From: Diadema setosum
Taxonomy: Eukaryota; Echinodermata; Echinoidea; Diadematoida; Diadematidae
Assembly: GCF_964275005.1 (NCBI RefSeq)
Contig: NC_092686.1
Location: 16,063,696 to 16,127,695, forward strand
Direction: 5' to 3'
DNA: 64,000 nt
A model generated the notes under the pieces. It had not been told where the DNA came from, did not search any database, and saw only the letters and a program-made list of their open reading frames with translations. This document shows, piece by piece, positions 12,043 through 25,800 of this stretch (the stretch's first letter is position 1; the number at the start of each line of letters is the position of its first letter). A program made the translations under genes and the position numbers.

Positions 12043-14840
12043 GTATGTACCTTGATACAAGATAGTCTTGCTTGGCAAATACTGTGACATAACAGCACAA
12101 GTGCCAGGGTGTTTTATATGCTGTCCAGTGTTTGTATTTATGTGCATAAACTTCCTTCACTGAGTAGAAGACATACAATGCTGTTATGTTTGGACAGAGC
12201 AAATGTTTTAAACCGGTGTCCAAACTTTGTGATTAACACATTGTCGTAATCTTGTTATTTCAGTCACGTGTGTATCTGTGCATTACTTAGTTGTCCTGCA
12301 TGATTTAGCTGACAAATTTAGATTATTATCTTTCTCATGTAACACAGTGTTTTTTTGTGGGATCTGTATGAGCATGCTCCATTGTCATAGAGAAGCAATA
12401 ATGAATCAATGCTAGTTTTTACGACTGCACAATCACATTCAGTTTCACTGTGGTGATGGTTGACAATTATTCATTGCTTTAATTCAACCATGCCTTTGGG
12501 GGAGGGCTACTTTGTGAACCTTATGCTGACATTATGATCTTGTCTTCAAGCTAGTGAGTATGAATAATTCTGTTTTGGCTGGCCAAGGCTAAATGTTGCA
12601 ATCTAGCTATCCATTGGAGCATGCACTTATCTGTAGAATATGTTTACTTCCTGAAATAGGACGTAAAGTAAAAGGGAGTCTGACATTTCAGAAAATTGTT
12701 GTGGATATGAGCAAATGCCATAAAAAAGAAGTCCCAAAGGTCTAGTGATATCTCTAAAAATATGAGGATATTGCTGTATTTTTGAAAGGTGGGAAAATGT
12801 GGTTAGTCTAATTATCTTTTGTGGTAGTTGTATGAGAACTGAAAGTGTTGTTTAACACTCTCACTAAGACCACAGTCTTTACAAAAATACTCTGTCCCTC
12901 TATAAAGACGAGGAAAATTACCTATTATATTCTAATCTTGTAAGAAGTAACCATGAAGGTTGAGTCTGATAAATCAACATGCATGTTTAATCACCAGATT
13001 GTACTTGTAATTTTAAAACGTGCTGCGTACATGGGTTTTGTGTAGTGCTCAGCCTTTCACCCTCTTAGCTTTGGAGTACCATGGGGATACAAATAGCTTT
13101 GTGAATTTGTGTGATATTTGGAAGTTTTCCTGAATTTTACTGTTGTCACATGGTATCTGTTTTTTCAATGGAGAGTTTACTGTCACACAAGGTGAAGTAA
13201 TGAAGGTGGGGTACATTTTATGTCAGGAATAAACTGTTTGCATCTATCTGTTTTTGCCTGCAATATTGTACTTGCTGGCACCAGCAGCAAATTACTTGGG
13301 AGGGAAGGCAAAGGTGTGTAAATCTTCTTTTTGTTCATTCACCATCTGAATGATTAAAGGGTACCATTTACTGTGACAGGAAAAGTCTTGGTCATTTGCA
13401 TATTATTGCTTTGTCAGGCAAGACTCTGGGCAAGCTTCCTGTTTTATGGGAAGGGCAGGTGTGATAAGGCTTAATTCTGTAAATGAATATTATAATATCA
13501 CCACACAGGTCTGTAGTGCAATGGAGTAAATGGTATTCTGTGTTTGTAACTGCACAAGGGGGTGACAATCCAAAACTGGCCCCTTTTTAACATTGCATTT
13601 ATAACCAAAGGGCATGAAAAAGCTAGTCTCCCAGATCCTACAATTCCATGAACATTTTACTCTTTCTCCTTTTTGGCTGCTGTTTTTTTTTTTTTTTTTT
13701 TTTTTTTTGGAATTATTATTGTTTCTATCATACTTGTGAGGCTCCAGTTTTGGTGAAAGGGACAAAGAATCCATTCTAAAGCAAAGCTTACAGTCTTCAA
13801 TTTGGTTGCAAGGGGTTTTCTAATCCCTCTGGAGCTCAGCAGTTTCACGTTTTCTTTCATAATCATAATCATAGTCATAATGTGTGTGTAGGCCTACATA
13901 ATGGTCCATGTGATAATTGAATGAAAGTTTTACCACTATATGTTTTCATACAGTGTTGTTCATCTTATTTTCAGCTTGAATTTGGCCCCAGGAGAAGTGT
14001 TGATTTGCGAGATCTGCTCTTTTGTAATGCATTTTCTTTTGTTCAGCATTGTACTGACTACAATGCCTCAAGCTGCATTCCTGCATTGCCTTGCACATGT
14101 TTGTGTATTTCACTTCGATGCAATCCTGTTGCTAGTTTCTATTGCCCCGCAATTTTATTTACCAGAGGAGTATGATGATTTATGACTTCTGCTATGCCTA
14201 TGTGGTTTGCAATGTTACTCTCCCCCCCCCCCATTCTCTGTACTATGCCTGCTCTTATGCATTCTCTTTGTAAAGTTTTCATACATAACTTGCCTATAAT
14301 TTTTTATTCTTACAGTTTTTGTGCATTTCGTTGTCAATCTGTGTTCTGTTTACTTTGGTAGACTTCTACTTATGGGTCTGTCCTATTTCATCGACAGACA
14401 CTGTAATCAACAGACATGATTTCTTGTGGTCCCCAACCCCCCCCCCCCCAAAAAAAAAGAGAGATAAAAACAATTGTGTAAGCAAGCAAAATATAACAAA
14501 AAGCAACAAAAATACTGACATACAGACGCAAAATCAAAAATGGGACTAGCTTGGCCATGAAATAGTGAAATAATCGTTTAATCAATAACCTGCTGCGGCT
14601 GTTTTATTCTGTGTTTGCAACTAATCTTTCACCAAGCCTCCCTTAACTTCTCTTTTATCTGTGCTTTGCTTTGCCACTGTGAAAAAGGAACACTGTAGCC
14701 TAAATCAAGGAGAATGCTTTTAATCATAGCAATAGAAAAATGGAACAAAATGTAGTAACTTGGGGTTGGTTACCTTCTCCAAAATAACAAAATTTTGATG
14801 TTATTTTTCTTTGTTTTGTTTGCTTAATTTTGTTTTCCAG

Positions 14841-14921
14841 GAGAGTGGACTCTCTATGCTGAAGGAAAGCATGAATCAGGACGATGAAGTTCCTCACATC
14901 TTTGTCGTGCTCGGCGCTTCG
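14841..14921 (+). CDS. G6PD: G6PD, first visible coding exon
   Basis: Follows a strong pyrimidine-rich acceptor (TTTTGTTTTCCAG) and ends before GTAAGAATT. It encodes 27 residues from [13 protein letters not shown] to HIFVVLGAS, the first half of the NADP+-binding loop. It begins in phase 0. Met codons at 14856 and 14871 are possible internal starts, but the acceptor argues that an upstream exon exists. Confidence 0.93.
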
Positions 14922-16788
14922 GTAAGAATTGCATAATGTTTACTCTATACACCGTATATTTTGCAAGATTTTATTTTCGCGAATTTCGCTAGTCGAGTGC
15001 TATTCGCAAATTTCACAACACACGAAATTATTAACTCTGATCTTGACATGAATATGATGTGTGAACATACTTTTCTCCACTCACTACTGTACTCTATGAT
15101 CATGGATTTAACCACTTGCAAAATTGCTAGGAACTTCAGTCCCAATTTGCAAAACACTTTTGTACACAAAAAAAGCTAAATATATGGCGTATACAGTATG
15201 TAGCTCACAAATCCCCTTGTGTCATCTTCCACCGCGAGGTACCATAAATTAGGATTATTCTGCAAATTTCATGCGAGACCAAACTACCACACACACAACA
15301 AAAAAATACAGCACAATAATTTTTCGAGAATACAAAAGTTGCAGAAAAATGTCAACTTTTATTTGTGAAAGCATGTATAAAATGTCGAGTTCACCAAAAT
15401 TGGCCTGGTATGAACATTGATTCAGCAGGGGTTTTCACTTTTACAATAGTCCATGGCCTAGTAATCCTGCAGAATGTAAATTAAATGCCTTCTTCTTTAG
15501 TTAAAATCTTGGAAAATCTTGAATACTGAAATCTTGTTCATTGCATATATGACCTGTGCAGAAGTAATTTCATGTCAAGGTTTTTAAGAATTTGCAAGTT
15601 TGCAAATGAGTGTTGAACATATTCCAAGAGGAAGCTAAAAAGCTACTGTATAAATTTTATAGCAGGAGTGGCCATTGTGATTAGCATTTACAGACATTCA
15701 CATGGTTTCGTGTTCTGCTTGAAATAGGTAGATGACTTTGTGATTCAGGCAACTGTGTTATATAATTGCCTCTTTACTTTCCCCCCATTACTGTGTGTGG
15801 GAGAAACTGATTGTAGCACCACTTTGGGTGTGAAAAAATTTCTGATGTGCAGCCAATGACTCTTGGTGTATATGATGAACGCTTACAATCCTCACCTCTG
15901 GAATGAAGCGCCATCAATCACTTCTCCTACCTCAAAACATCACCTCGAGGCTTTTTGATCAACCCTAAGTGGTTGCCATGACAACAAACTCCCTTCCAAT
16001 ACAGCACATTGCTCACTAGTCAGAAATGCATGGTACCAGCTAATACCCAGTGGATACATGGGTACCATCGAATCTTTGTTGAACAACACTAGATGAGGGG
16101 ATGATTAAAGGGTACTCTCCCTGGTATATTTACTATACCTTACAACAAAGACCTGGGATTTACTTTAATTGGCTTTCATGATTCACGCTCAATTTGTTCT
16201 TGAGAAATGCAAGACACACATTATATTGTTTTTAGCCATGCCAGGATTTACATTTTGGTTCTACCTTCAGAACATTGTCAAAGACAGTAGGCCTGAATAC
16301 TCTGTGTGCAGTCAAGGGGATCTGTATTATGAATATTTGATTACTTTACATTTGCTAGTATTTTTATGCACTTTTGAGCCGATTTGCTATTAGCCACCCT
16401 TATTGTTTGTACTGTGTTTATCATGATGAAGATGATGATGATGGGAGTATTTATGATGTTGATGATGATGAAAATAATGAAGATGATGATATTAATGGTG
16501 ATGAAAATTATAACTGTTGGTACCATTACAGCTTTGTAATCACCAGGAATAGATAAACAATCATAGATGCTATCACAATTTTTTACACGCACAGAACGCT
16601 ACATTATATTTGCTGTGATTAAATTAAAATTGTCTGTCATGTGGCTAACCCACAGTCAAATCTCTCTCCCTCTCCCCCTCCCCCTCTTGAGTACCAGATG
16701 CAGCTGACTCGGGCAAAGTAATGAAATTATTACCCTGAGGGAATACTTTATTATGACAAGCATCCCTCTGCTCTGTTAATGTGGCTAT

Positions 16789-16826
<38 letters not shown>

Positions 16827-19800
16827 CTGTGTGTATGTGTGCATGTGTGTACCGATATGACCATGGAGCTACCATGGAGCTACTAACAGATAGTAGCTCC
16901 ATGATATGACAGTAGGCCTACCTGAAAATGCTAGGAGAGAAAGTATTGTGGAGCATAATATGGTATAGACACCAAGATATCAATACAGGTAATTTTAGAT
17001 AGGGCTCGACATGTTTAAATGAAAATATGAGTGCTCTTGTAAGATGTTTGAGAAAAAGACAGTAAAACAGGCAGACAGATACAGAATTCTTTATGAAATG
17101 CTGGCATTCTAATAAACCGTAAAAGGGGGGGGGGGGGAGGAAACTGGCTGATGATAGAATGCAAAATTATGTGTCCAGTACAAGATAATATCAGGGTACA
17201 ACATTGATACCATTGTACAGCGTAGCATACAGTCCATATGGCATCCAATTTGTTGGCAATACCCAGCTTCGCTGTTCGTGGCAGTAATTTAAATCCATTT
17301 CTCCTTGAGTTTACTAGGTAATCTCTTGAGATCATGGTATTTAACATTTTGTGTTTGGTTTTAATATCTTTGGGAGTGGGGAGTGGGTTGGCAATAAACT
17401 TCCCATGTGGTTTTGAATCATATGATCACATGACTAGAATGATTCTGGGGATGTTAGCCAGAAATTTGAAAAAAAAGTGAAAAAAGTGAAATTTGATGTT
17501 AGTTAGAAATTTGAAACTAGTTGTAGAATGTAAATAATTACTGTAAGGAACATACAATATACAATCAGTATTTGAATTCTGTTTATTATGTATGTGCCCA
17601 TGCCTTAACAACGAAAGTGTGTCATACTGAGTATTTACTCACGACAGATGCTCTAATTACTCAAGAAGAGAAAAGAGTTCAAGTATTGCTCCACTAGATT
17701 TAAGGGACAAGTCCACCTTCATAGTGTCACAAATGTACACATTCGTAGTTATGTACATGTATGATGTACTGTATGCATGGTTGTTTTAATGTGTATGTAC
17801 ACAGGTGGACCAGATTAATGGAGAACATTCTATATGATATAGATATAGTACATACAGGCTGACCAGATCAGTAGAGAATTTTCTAGGTGGTATACAATGT
17901 AACTACAGTACATGCATGTGACAGGAAATACATTATAGCTCACTCAAATTAGAATGATTTCTCACCCAGTCTAGAATGTTCTCCATTAATCTGGTCCACC
18001 TGTGTACATACAGATTAAAACAACCATGCATACAGTGCATCATACATGTACATAACTACTAATGTGTACATTTGTGACAATAGACATGTGCATTGAGTGA
18101 ATGCAGCAATTTTAATAGAAAACATCATCAGTGAGAGTTTGAGATAAATTGGACAATCTGTTCAAAAGTTATGAACTTTTGAATTTTCTGCTCAGTCATT
18201 GATGGATGAAAAGAGCTTGTGATGTCATAGGCCCTATGTGTAGAATGATAAAAAAAAAATAAAGAAAATTCAAAATTTTTTCACTTAATTTCTCACAACT
18301 TGAACACTTGAATTGCCTCTTTCAGAAGGCAGGGGGAATAATGTTACCCTTAACATACAATGTACATCAGTGACAAGTCCAGGAAATGTGCACTCTTTTC
18401 AAAAGATAAAATTTTGTGAAATTCTCTTTCTGTTTTCCTTATATCGTTCTACACATGTGAAATCATACTCTGTAGTAGTCTTTTTTGTCCATCAGTGATT
18501 GCACAGATACTTTAAAAATTCATTACTTTTGAACAGATTTTCCCCCAACTTTTACTGATCATGTGTTCTACTAATATTGCTGCATTCACTCAATCCACAT
18601 GTATTGATACGAAGGTGGACTTGTCCTTTAACCCATTGAGGGCGAGTCCCGAGTACGCTCTGGCAAGTGTCTATGGGAAATGCGTGTTGTTGCAAAATCA
18701 GTCTGTCCTCGATGGGTTAAGTACCTTCACCGGCATATGAGGCAAACAAAAATAAGTGAACAACATGACTGAAGAGCAATTAGGGGAGCTACATGTGAGC
18801 AAATTAGTCCCGATTTGTGGAGAAATGATCGTAATCATCAGCCACAATGGCAGTCATCAGAGAGATCAAGTAGGCCTAAATGGTTTAGTTTGTCTATGAT
18901 GCCTACATGGTATTGATTCAAGCTTGAAAACATTGTTTTGATTAGAATTTGCAAGATGTGGGGTGACACATGTTTTGAACATAATTTGAAGTTTTATTGT
19001 GCCAGTGTTAACTGTCTACAATGTTGCAAATTGATGTGTTTGCAAATAGCAAAAAAAAAAAAAGAAACCCACAAAAACACACACACACAACCCAAACCCC
19101 CAAATCTAAAGATGGCTTCATACGTTCATACTTAGTTTACTAGTATTACTTTAATTCTACTTTAATTAAGTGAAACCCTCTTCACTCTTGTGTATTTGAT
19201 TTTTAGTCTTTCTTTTGTTAAAAAGCCAACCTAATCATGAGTTTCAATTTTAAGACAATATTCTATATTTTTGTTATTGTTTTCTTACCAGTACCCTCGC
19301 TGGACATTTACCACAATATTTTGGATGATGTTTTGTGTGATAGGATTGTGAGAGGGGAGATGTCTTATTCTCTGTATCATTGATGTGTGTGATGTGTGTG
19401 TATTTGTTTGTGTACCTTTTGAAAAATGAAACTTCTACAGGCGTTGTATCGTCATGACAATGCAAACTCCAGGAGAGAGAATAACATTCTGTCACTAAGA
19501 GAGATACGTGTAGATGTCTGATAAAGGGGTATTCCAGACCAGACAAAAGTTAGTCTAAAAAGAAAGAAATGAAGTATGAGAAGCGCAGCAGGGAAAATTT
19601 GGTCAGAATCAAATAAAGAATAAGCAAGTTTTGAATTTTCAAAGATTCTTTAATTTTTGTGAAACCTTTCTCAGATGGATATAATGCAAATGAGTGAGCT
19701 GAAAATGCCATCACCTCACAATTTTCCATCGATCATGTTAAAAAAAAATAAAGAATTCATACTAAATTTATAATTATTATGACACATGAAAGATGTAAAC

Positions 19801-22800
19801 TCTAATGTTATTCTTAGTTGAATATCTTCTAAATAATGATCTGTCAACTATATCAGGATTTGAGACTGGAGCATAATTGCATTTGAAAAAAAAAAAAAAC
19901 GGGATATTTCAAAATAGTATGCACAAAATATATGGCAAGTTGTGAGGGTATGACATCATTAATTCATTATTTGCATATTCATATTGACTGTTTAAGAACT
20001 GTTTCATGAAAATTAGCAAAACTTTCCAATTTCATAACTTCCCTGATTTTCATCCGATTTTGATCAAATTTTCATCATTTGGCAAAAAAAAAAAATAAAT
20101 TAAATAAAAAAAAGAATAACTTTTTCTTCCGAGACTATAAACTTTCTATTGCTCTGGATTTCTTTCTAATAAACTAGGATATTCATCAGCTCTCTATCAA
20201 GGATCCAGCCATATTATTTCTCTAACAAGCATGCACAGAAATGCCCAATGAGGAAGTGATGTATTGGGAAAAATGATCCTTGTGTATAGAGCCACTGAGC
20301 ATGAGCTATTTATGGGCTGATTGGAGCATGGAAACCCCCCCCCCCCCCCAAAAAAAAAAAAACAAAAAAAAAAAAAATCATTTTTGTAAAGAAATGAACA
20401 GAAAAGAGGGGGAATATGATAAAAATAATGGGTAGTGTTGGCAAGAGTTTGTCTGATGGATTTTCAGCATCAAATGGCACAGTCAATACTGACAACAGAA
20501 ATTGCAGTAAAGGGAAGTAGGCAAATGAAATAGTATGCATTGTAGCTATGTTTGTAGACCATGTTCCCAACCTGTCTGATTTGCTGCTTTAAAGGGACTG
20601 TACAGTACTGGTTGAGGTGAGGATTCAGCTTGTAACATTTGTGAGATATTTAGTAACCGCTCTATGAAATGTTAAAGAGCATACAATTCTATTTAAAGGG
20701 GAATCAAAAGTTTTTGATGAAAATCGGTTTTGAAATGACTGAGATATCAAAACACAAGGTAAAACAAAGAGATCCTACTAAAAGTTGTGGCCTGTCAATT
20801 CTATAAGGATCACTTTTTTGGATATCTCAGCCATTTCAAGGCCAATTTTCATGAAATAAACGTTGAATCCTTCTTGAAATTACATACTCTTTCATATTTC
20901 ATAAGAGGTTTCTCATTATCTCACCAAAAAGTGTTATAAACCTGAATCCTCACCTCAACCAGTACTGTACAGTTGATTGCATTCAAGAAATATGGGCGAG
21001 GGACTGGCAATATCTGACCTGTGCATGTTGTTATGGACATTGTATGATCTCTGTGTGTGAGATGTCATATGTGTGTGTGTGTTTGTGTGTTTGTGTGTGT
21101 GTATGTTTGTATATTTGTGTGTGATTCTTTTACCATAGAGTATGTTTTAAAAATAGATACCACTGTGCTTGATTGAATGAACAGTCATGTATTGATGTCA
21201 AAATATTTGAACAAATAAACCTGTGTGATGACATTGCATTTTTTTTTACTGCCCGCTCTGCAAAAATGGTGTTGCTAGGAAACCATGGAAGGTGCATAAA
21301 ATGCAGTCCAGTAAATGTTAATAATAGGATAAAAGGGATGATATAATTGAATCAAGGGCATCAGTTGATTCTTACTGGAGCAGCAGGGAATCCTTTTACA
21401 GATGCAGTCTACAGAAATAAGATAAGATTTGTAAGTGGTGAGAAGAACTGACTTCAGCCAGGCTGCTGATTTTGGGTGTGGAATTGTTAAAGACTGTTTT
21501 AGACTATTTCAGACTAACATTCAGCAGCCTAGCTTCCATTTTTTCTCTCTCTCGTTTGAATGATTCAGGTTGCTGTGTTTTTGTATTTATTTGATTCTGA
21601 AGGCTTAGTCTGTGTCAAAGTTCCAACTAAAAGAAGAACATTTGCTGAGCTGTATCAAAGTGAGAAGAGATTAAGGGCATGCATTTTTTGTCATGTAATG
21701 TTAATGCTATGATCAACATATTTGTGTCGGATCAGGTAGTTCAAGCGAATAGTTTCTCATTCAGCTGTTCATCTCAAATGTTGATGCAGATATATTCACT
21801 GGTGGCACGCAGATGCATTGCATGGAGGAATGTATCTCACCAAAATTTGCAAGTCATTGTTTACTTGGTTTCTTGACATGGTGTTATGCCAATACCACAG
21901 AATATTTGGAGGACTGGAATGAACATCCACTCAAACTTGACACAAATAGAAATTTGAGAGCAATTATGACTGAATTTCCCATTGGATCAGAGGGTATTCC
22001 ATGCTAATTAACCTAAAACTAGAAATCTGTGATTGGATTAAATGTGCTTCATTATTTGAATACTTTCTCTTATTCATTGGACATCTAGGGCTTTAATATA
22101 TTGTTTGAATGGTGTATATTTTATTTCATACATGTATTGATGTATGATCACGTGGTTTTGAATAATTTGAGGTTAGTTAAGAGGTTTTCCATTGCTTTCA
22201 GCTCTCACAAACCTGTTTGCTTCATCAAAAACTCAAAATTAAAGTCAGAATTCATGTTCCGCTTTGTCTGCAGTTTTTGTTGTACGGATAGTACGCAAGT
22301 CAGAACGTACATTTGTAGGGCCTACGTTTCTTTTAAAAAAAATGCTAGTCATTGTTGACATAACGTCCCCTTTGATATTGACTTTGTGTGTGTGCGATGG
22401 CTGCTTATGTACAGATGTTTGCTGACTGGCTGGATAATAGAATAATTTAATTTAGGTGAATGTGCCTGAGATATCACAGTTTTATCACACGATAATGAGA
22501 CGTTGATATATGGACACTGCCACGATGCATCCATCCAAAAACATCTTGTTTATTTCTTAGGTATTTAGCAGTGGACCTTGTTCTGTAATCACTTGAACAT
22601 TTTTGCTTAATATACTGCAGTCTGCAAGTCACGGAAATGATTGCCAAGTTTACTGAGCATTGCTTTAATAGGTCAGCAAATATCAGACAAATAATGAATT
22701 CTGTATCATTCCTGATGGACAGTGTTTACTAAGGATAAATTCAGACTCTATAGATAAATATATGAATATATAACATATAACCAGACAGAGGCAATGTACA

Positions 22801-25800
22801 GTGCAATGAAATATTAAAAATGAATTTTAAAAAATTGTAAGGAAGTTGTCTTTTCAGTTTTAGTACATCTTCCAACAAGGTGGACACTTAGTGGTCTTGA
22901 AACGTCCGTGGATATTTCATCTTAAAGAGTAGAGAAACAAACTGCTGTATCATGATAAGTCTTGTCACACTATTTCTGACTAGCTGCAGGTATGCCCAGT
23001 ACTATGAAGCAATTTTCTTTGATGTAAAATCCTGCTTTTTGACTGTACTTCAAATCAATTCAAGAACTTCATAATGGATGTTGTACTGCTGTTCATGTGA
23101 GTGATAAATTGTCTGAAATTAACCCAAAACAATATATGTACACACTATAGCTAAAACGTGCAGGTAACCAAGCCCTCTGCTGTTAGTCCAATGTTTCAAC
23201 TTTTCAGTGTACAGTATGTCCCCCCAAAAAGGACAATCGGATTTTCACATTGATAACACCCAATATGATAAAACCGTCTTAATGCTACTTCAGGGTCTTA
23301 AAATATAACATCTTATATTGTAGCTCTATTTTACAGAAAACCCCATTCAATTTGGTTAAGCGGACACAGAGAATATGGATTGTTGTAAAGCATGTCATGA
23401 GTCTGAGACCCCGTTTACAGTGCAGGGCTGGGCCCGGGCCAAGCCTGGGCCGAGCCTGGCCTCAATTGCGGTACTCGGGCCCCGCAATTTTGTCCGTTTA
23501 CAATGGAGGGCTCGGCTTGGGCTTTTAATTCAAACCTTTCAATATTTTGTCGTAGTGGCGCTCTGCTTGTAAACAAACGACTATACCATTGGGAGCGCGC
23601 CGGTCGCAATTTGGTACCGCATTTGGCCCGGTTTGCATTTACAGTGAGAAAAGGCCGGGCTCAGCTGCGGCTGAGACTACCTCCAGAGTTTGGCCAAATG
23701 CGCGGCCGATTTTGGTACCGCATTTGGCCTTTTGCGCGTTTACAGTGAAATGAAGGCTGGGCTCGGCCGTGGCCAAGCCCGGCCCTTTCACTCACTGTAA
23801 ATGGGGTCTCATTCTTCCAAGTTTAGCACTTGGATGCTCTTTGAACTGCATATTAATGTGTGAACACAGTAGACAGAACTTGGAGGAAAGAGATTCCTGA
23901 CATGCCCTACAAAATTCCTCATTGACCACTGAGGAAATCAAATGGGGTTTTACCCTGAAATTGTATTTGGATTGATTCACTGTTTTTAAATCTATCGTTG
24001 TGGAGGGTACCATTGTAATCTTTGGGGGGGACATACAGTACCTGTACTATGTGTCTAGTGATTTGTGTCCCTTGAATACCACGTGTGATGTCGGCCATTC
24101 TGGACCGTAGTATATCAATCCAGAGTGGTGTGATAGGGAAATTTGCTGGTATGCCAGTTTGTGAGTGATGTTCCCTTTAAAGCTGAAGATTATTGTGTGG
24201 TGTTCTTGAGACGGGACTCAATATGGTGCTTTGAGTCTCTAGCTGGAGGCGGCGTGTGAAGGACTGAGTGAAAGCTGGCAGGGAATATTGGATGGGAGAG
24301 ATCAGCTGCCGTCTCAGCCATGGCAAGAAACCAATCCCAGGCTTGCCTTTGATGGATTCCTGACTGCTTTCGCCTTTCGCCTTCCTAGTCTCAGTACATA
24401 AATCCATATCAACACCTACATGAGTGCTAAATAGCAAGTTGTACAATTTGTAAATATTAGGAAATGTTAATTATCCTATTTGTTAGTATATTTCAAGGTG
24501 ATCAGGAATATGGAATAGGGCAAAGAAAGAACAGATTTCATGTTTTCTTAACTCTTTTGTTCCGCTTCTGAACTGTAAATACAGTGAATTATAATGAATA
24601 ATAAACTGGCATGTGTTTGTTTTATTGCATACATGGACATGTACCTGGTAGGTGGAAGGGATCTCATTCTATGATTGTCCTTTATCATGCAAATTTGTTC
24701 CTGAAAGAGGAAAGGGCAAATATTTTTTTCTTTCCGGGGGAAGGGTAATTCCAAGTTTAATGAACGCTAATGCTGGAAGCAAGAGATTATAAAGCAGCTT
24801 GATATTAATAAAGTCTTGCTTTCATGTAATATGCCTTGTTCGCCTTGAACTACACAACATAACAATGTAGGATTTGGGAGCTTAGATATTAAAGGTCCAG
24901 TTTACCTTTGGGAGCAGTGATTTTAAAAATGTTCAAGATATCACATTTGATGCATATGTGTAGGTCTGTTCTATCACAAAATGACCTACCATATAAAATT
25001 TTTGCAATAAAGCCTAAAATATAAGGAGATATCAGTATTTTTCTCAATAAACCGTAACTGTAGACGGTTTAATCTGGAAGTATTCTTATTATAACTATTG
25101 TTTAGATTTTGTGTATTTAACAATACTTAGCATCGATTATACGGATTCAGTTTTTTACAGTGGTTGTTTCTATCCCTACCTCGCATTTCAGAACTAGTTT
25201 AAAGCACTAATGCTGGGTTTTTGTTTCATCTGCAAATGGTAAACTATGCCTTTAATACATTGTTCCAAGTTCTTTGCGTCACTGCTGGCAACCAGGGATA
25301 GCCTTATGGTAGTATTGTTGCTGTACGGAAAGGAGTAGATGACAGGTTCGATCCTTGCAGGTTCCCCTTTTTTTTTTGTCTGTCTTCATTTAAGAGATTT
25401 TTGAAAACACAGCTTTTAGCAAATCACTCATAGACAATCTATCATATCATTTGTCTTAGGTTTTGTTTTGTTTTAGTTTGGTTTGTTGTGTTTGTTTATT
25501 TTCTGTCCATGTCTACACTTTGTACTTAAATCAATTATTTTGTGCATACTAGTATAGAAGGGTACTTACTTTGCACAGCCTTTCTGGCTTTATTCAAGTT
25601 CTCTTTTTTTAATTTTCACAGATATATGTAAATGATTGATTATCTTTTGTGTACTGTATTGTAAAATTCAATACTGTTGTATTGTTTTATCAGAAAATGA
25701 GATGATACTGTAAAACGAGGAATGTTTGCATGCATTTTAATTTTGCGAATTTCTTGAGAGCCAAGATTCGTGAAATTAAAATGCATGTGAAAGTTCTTGT

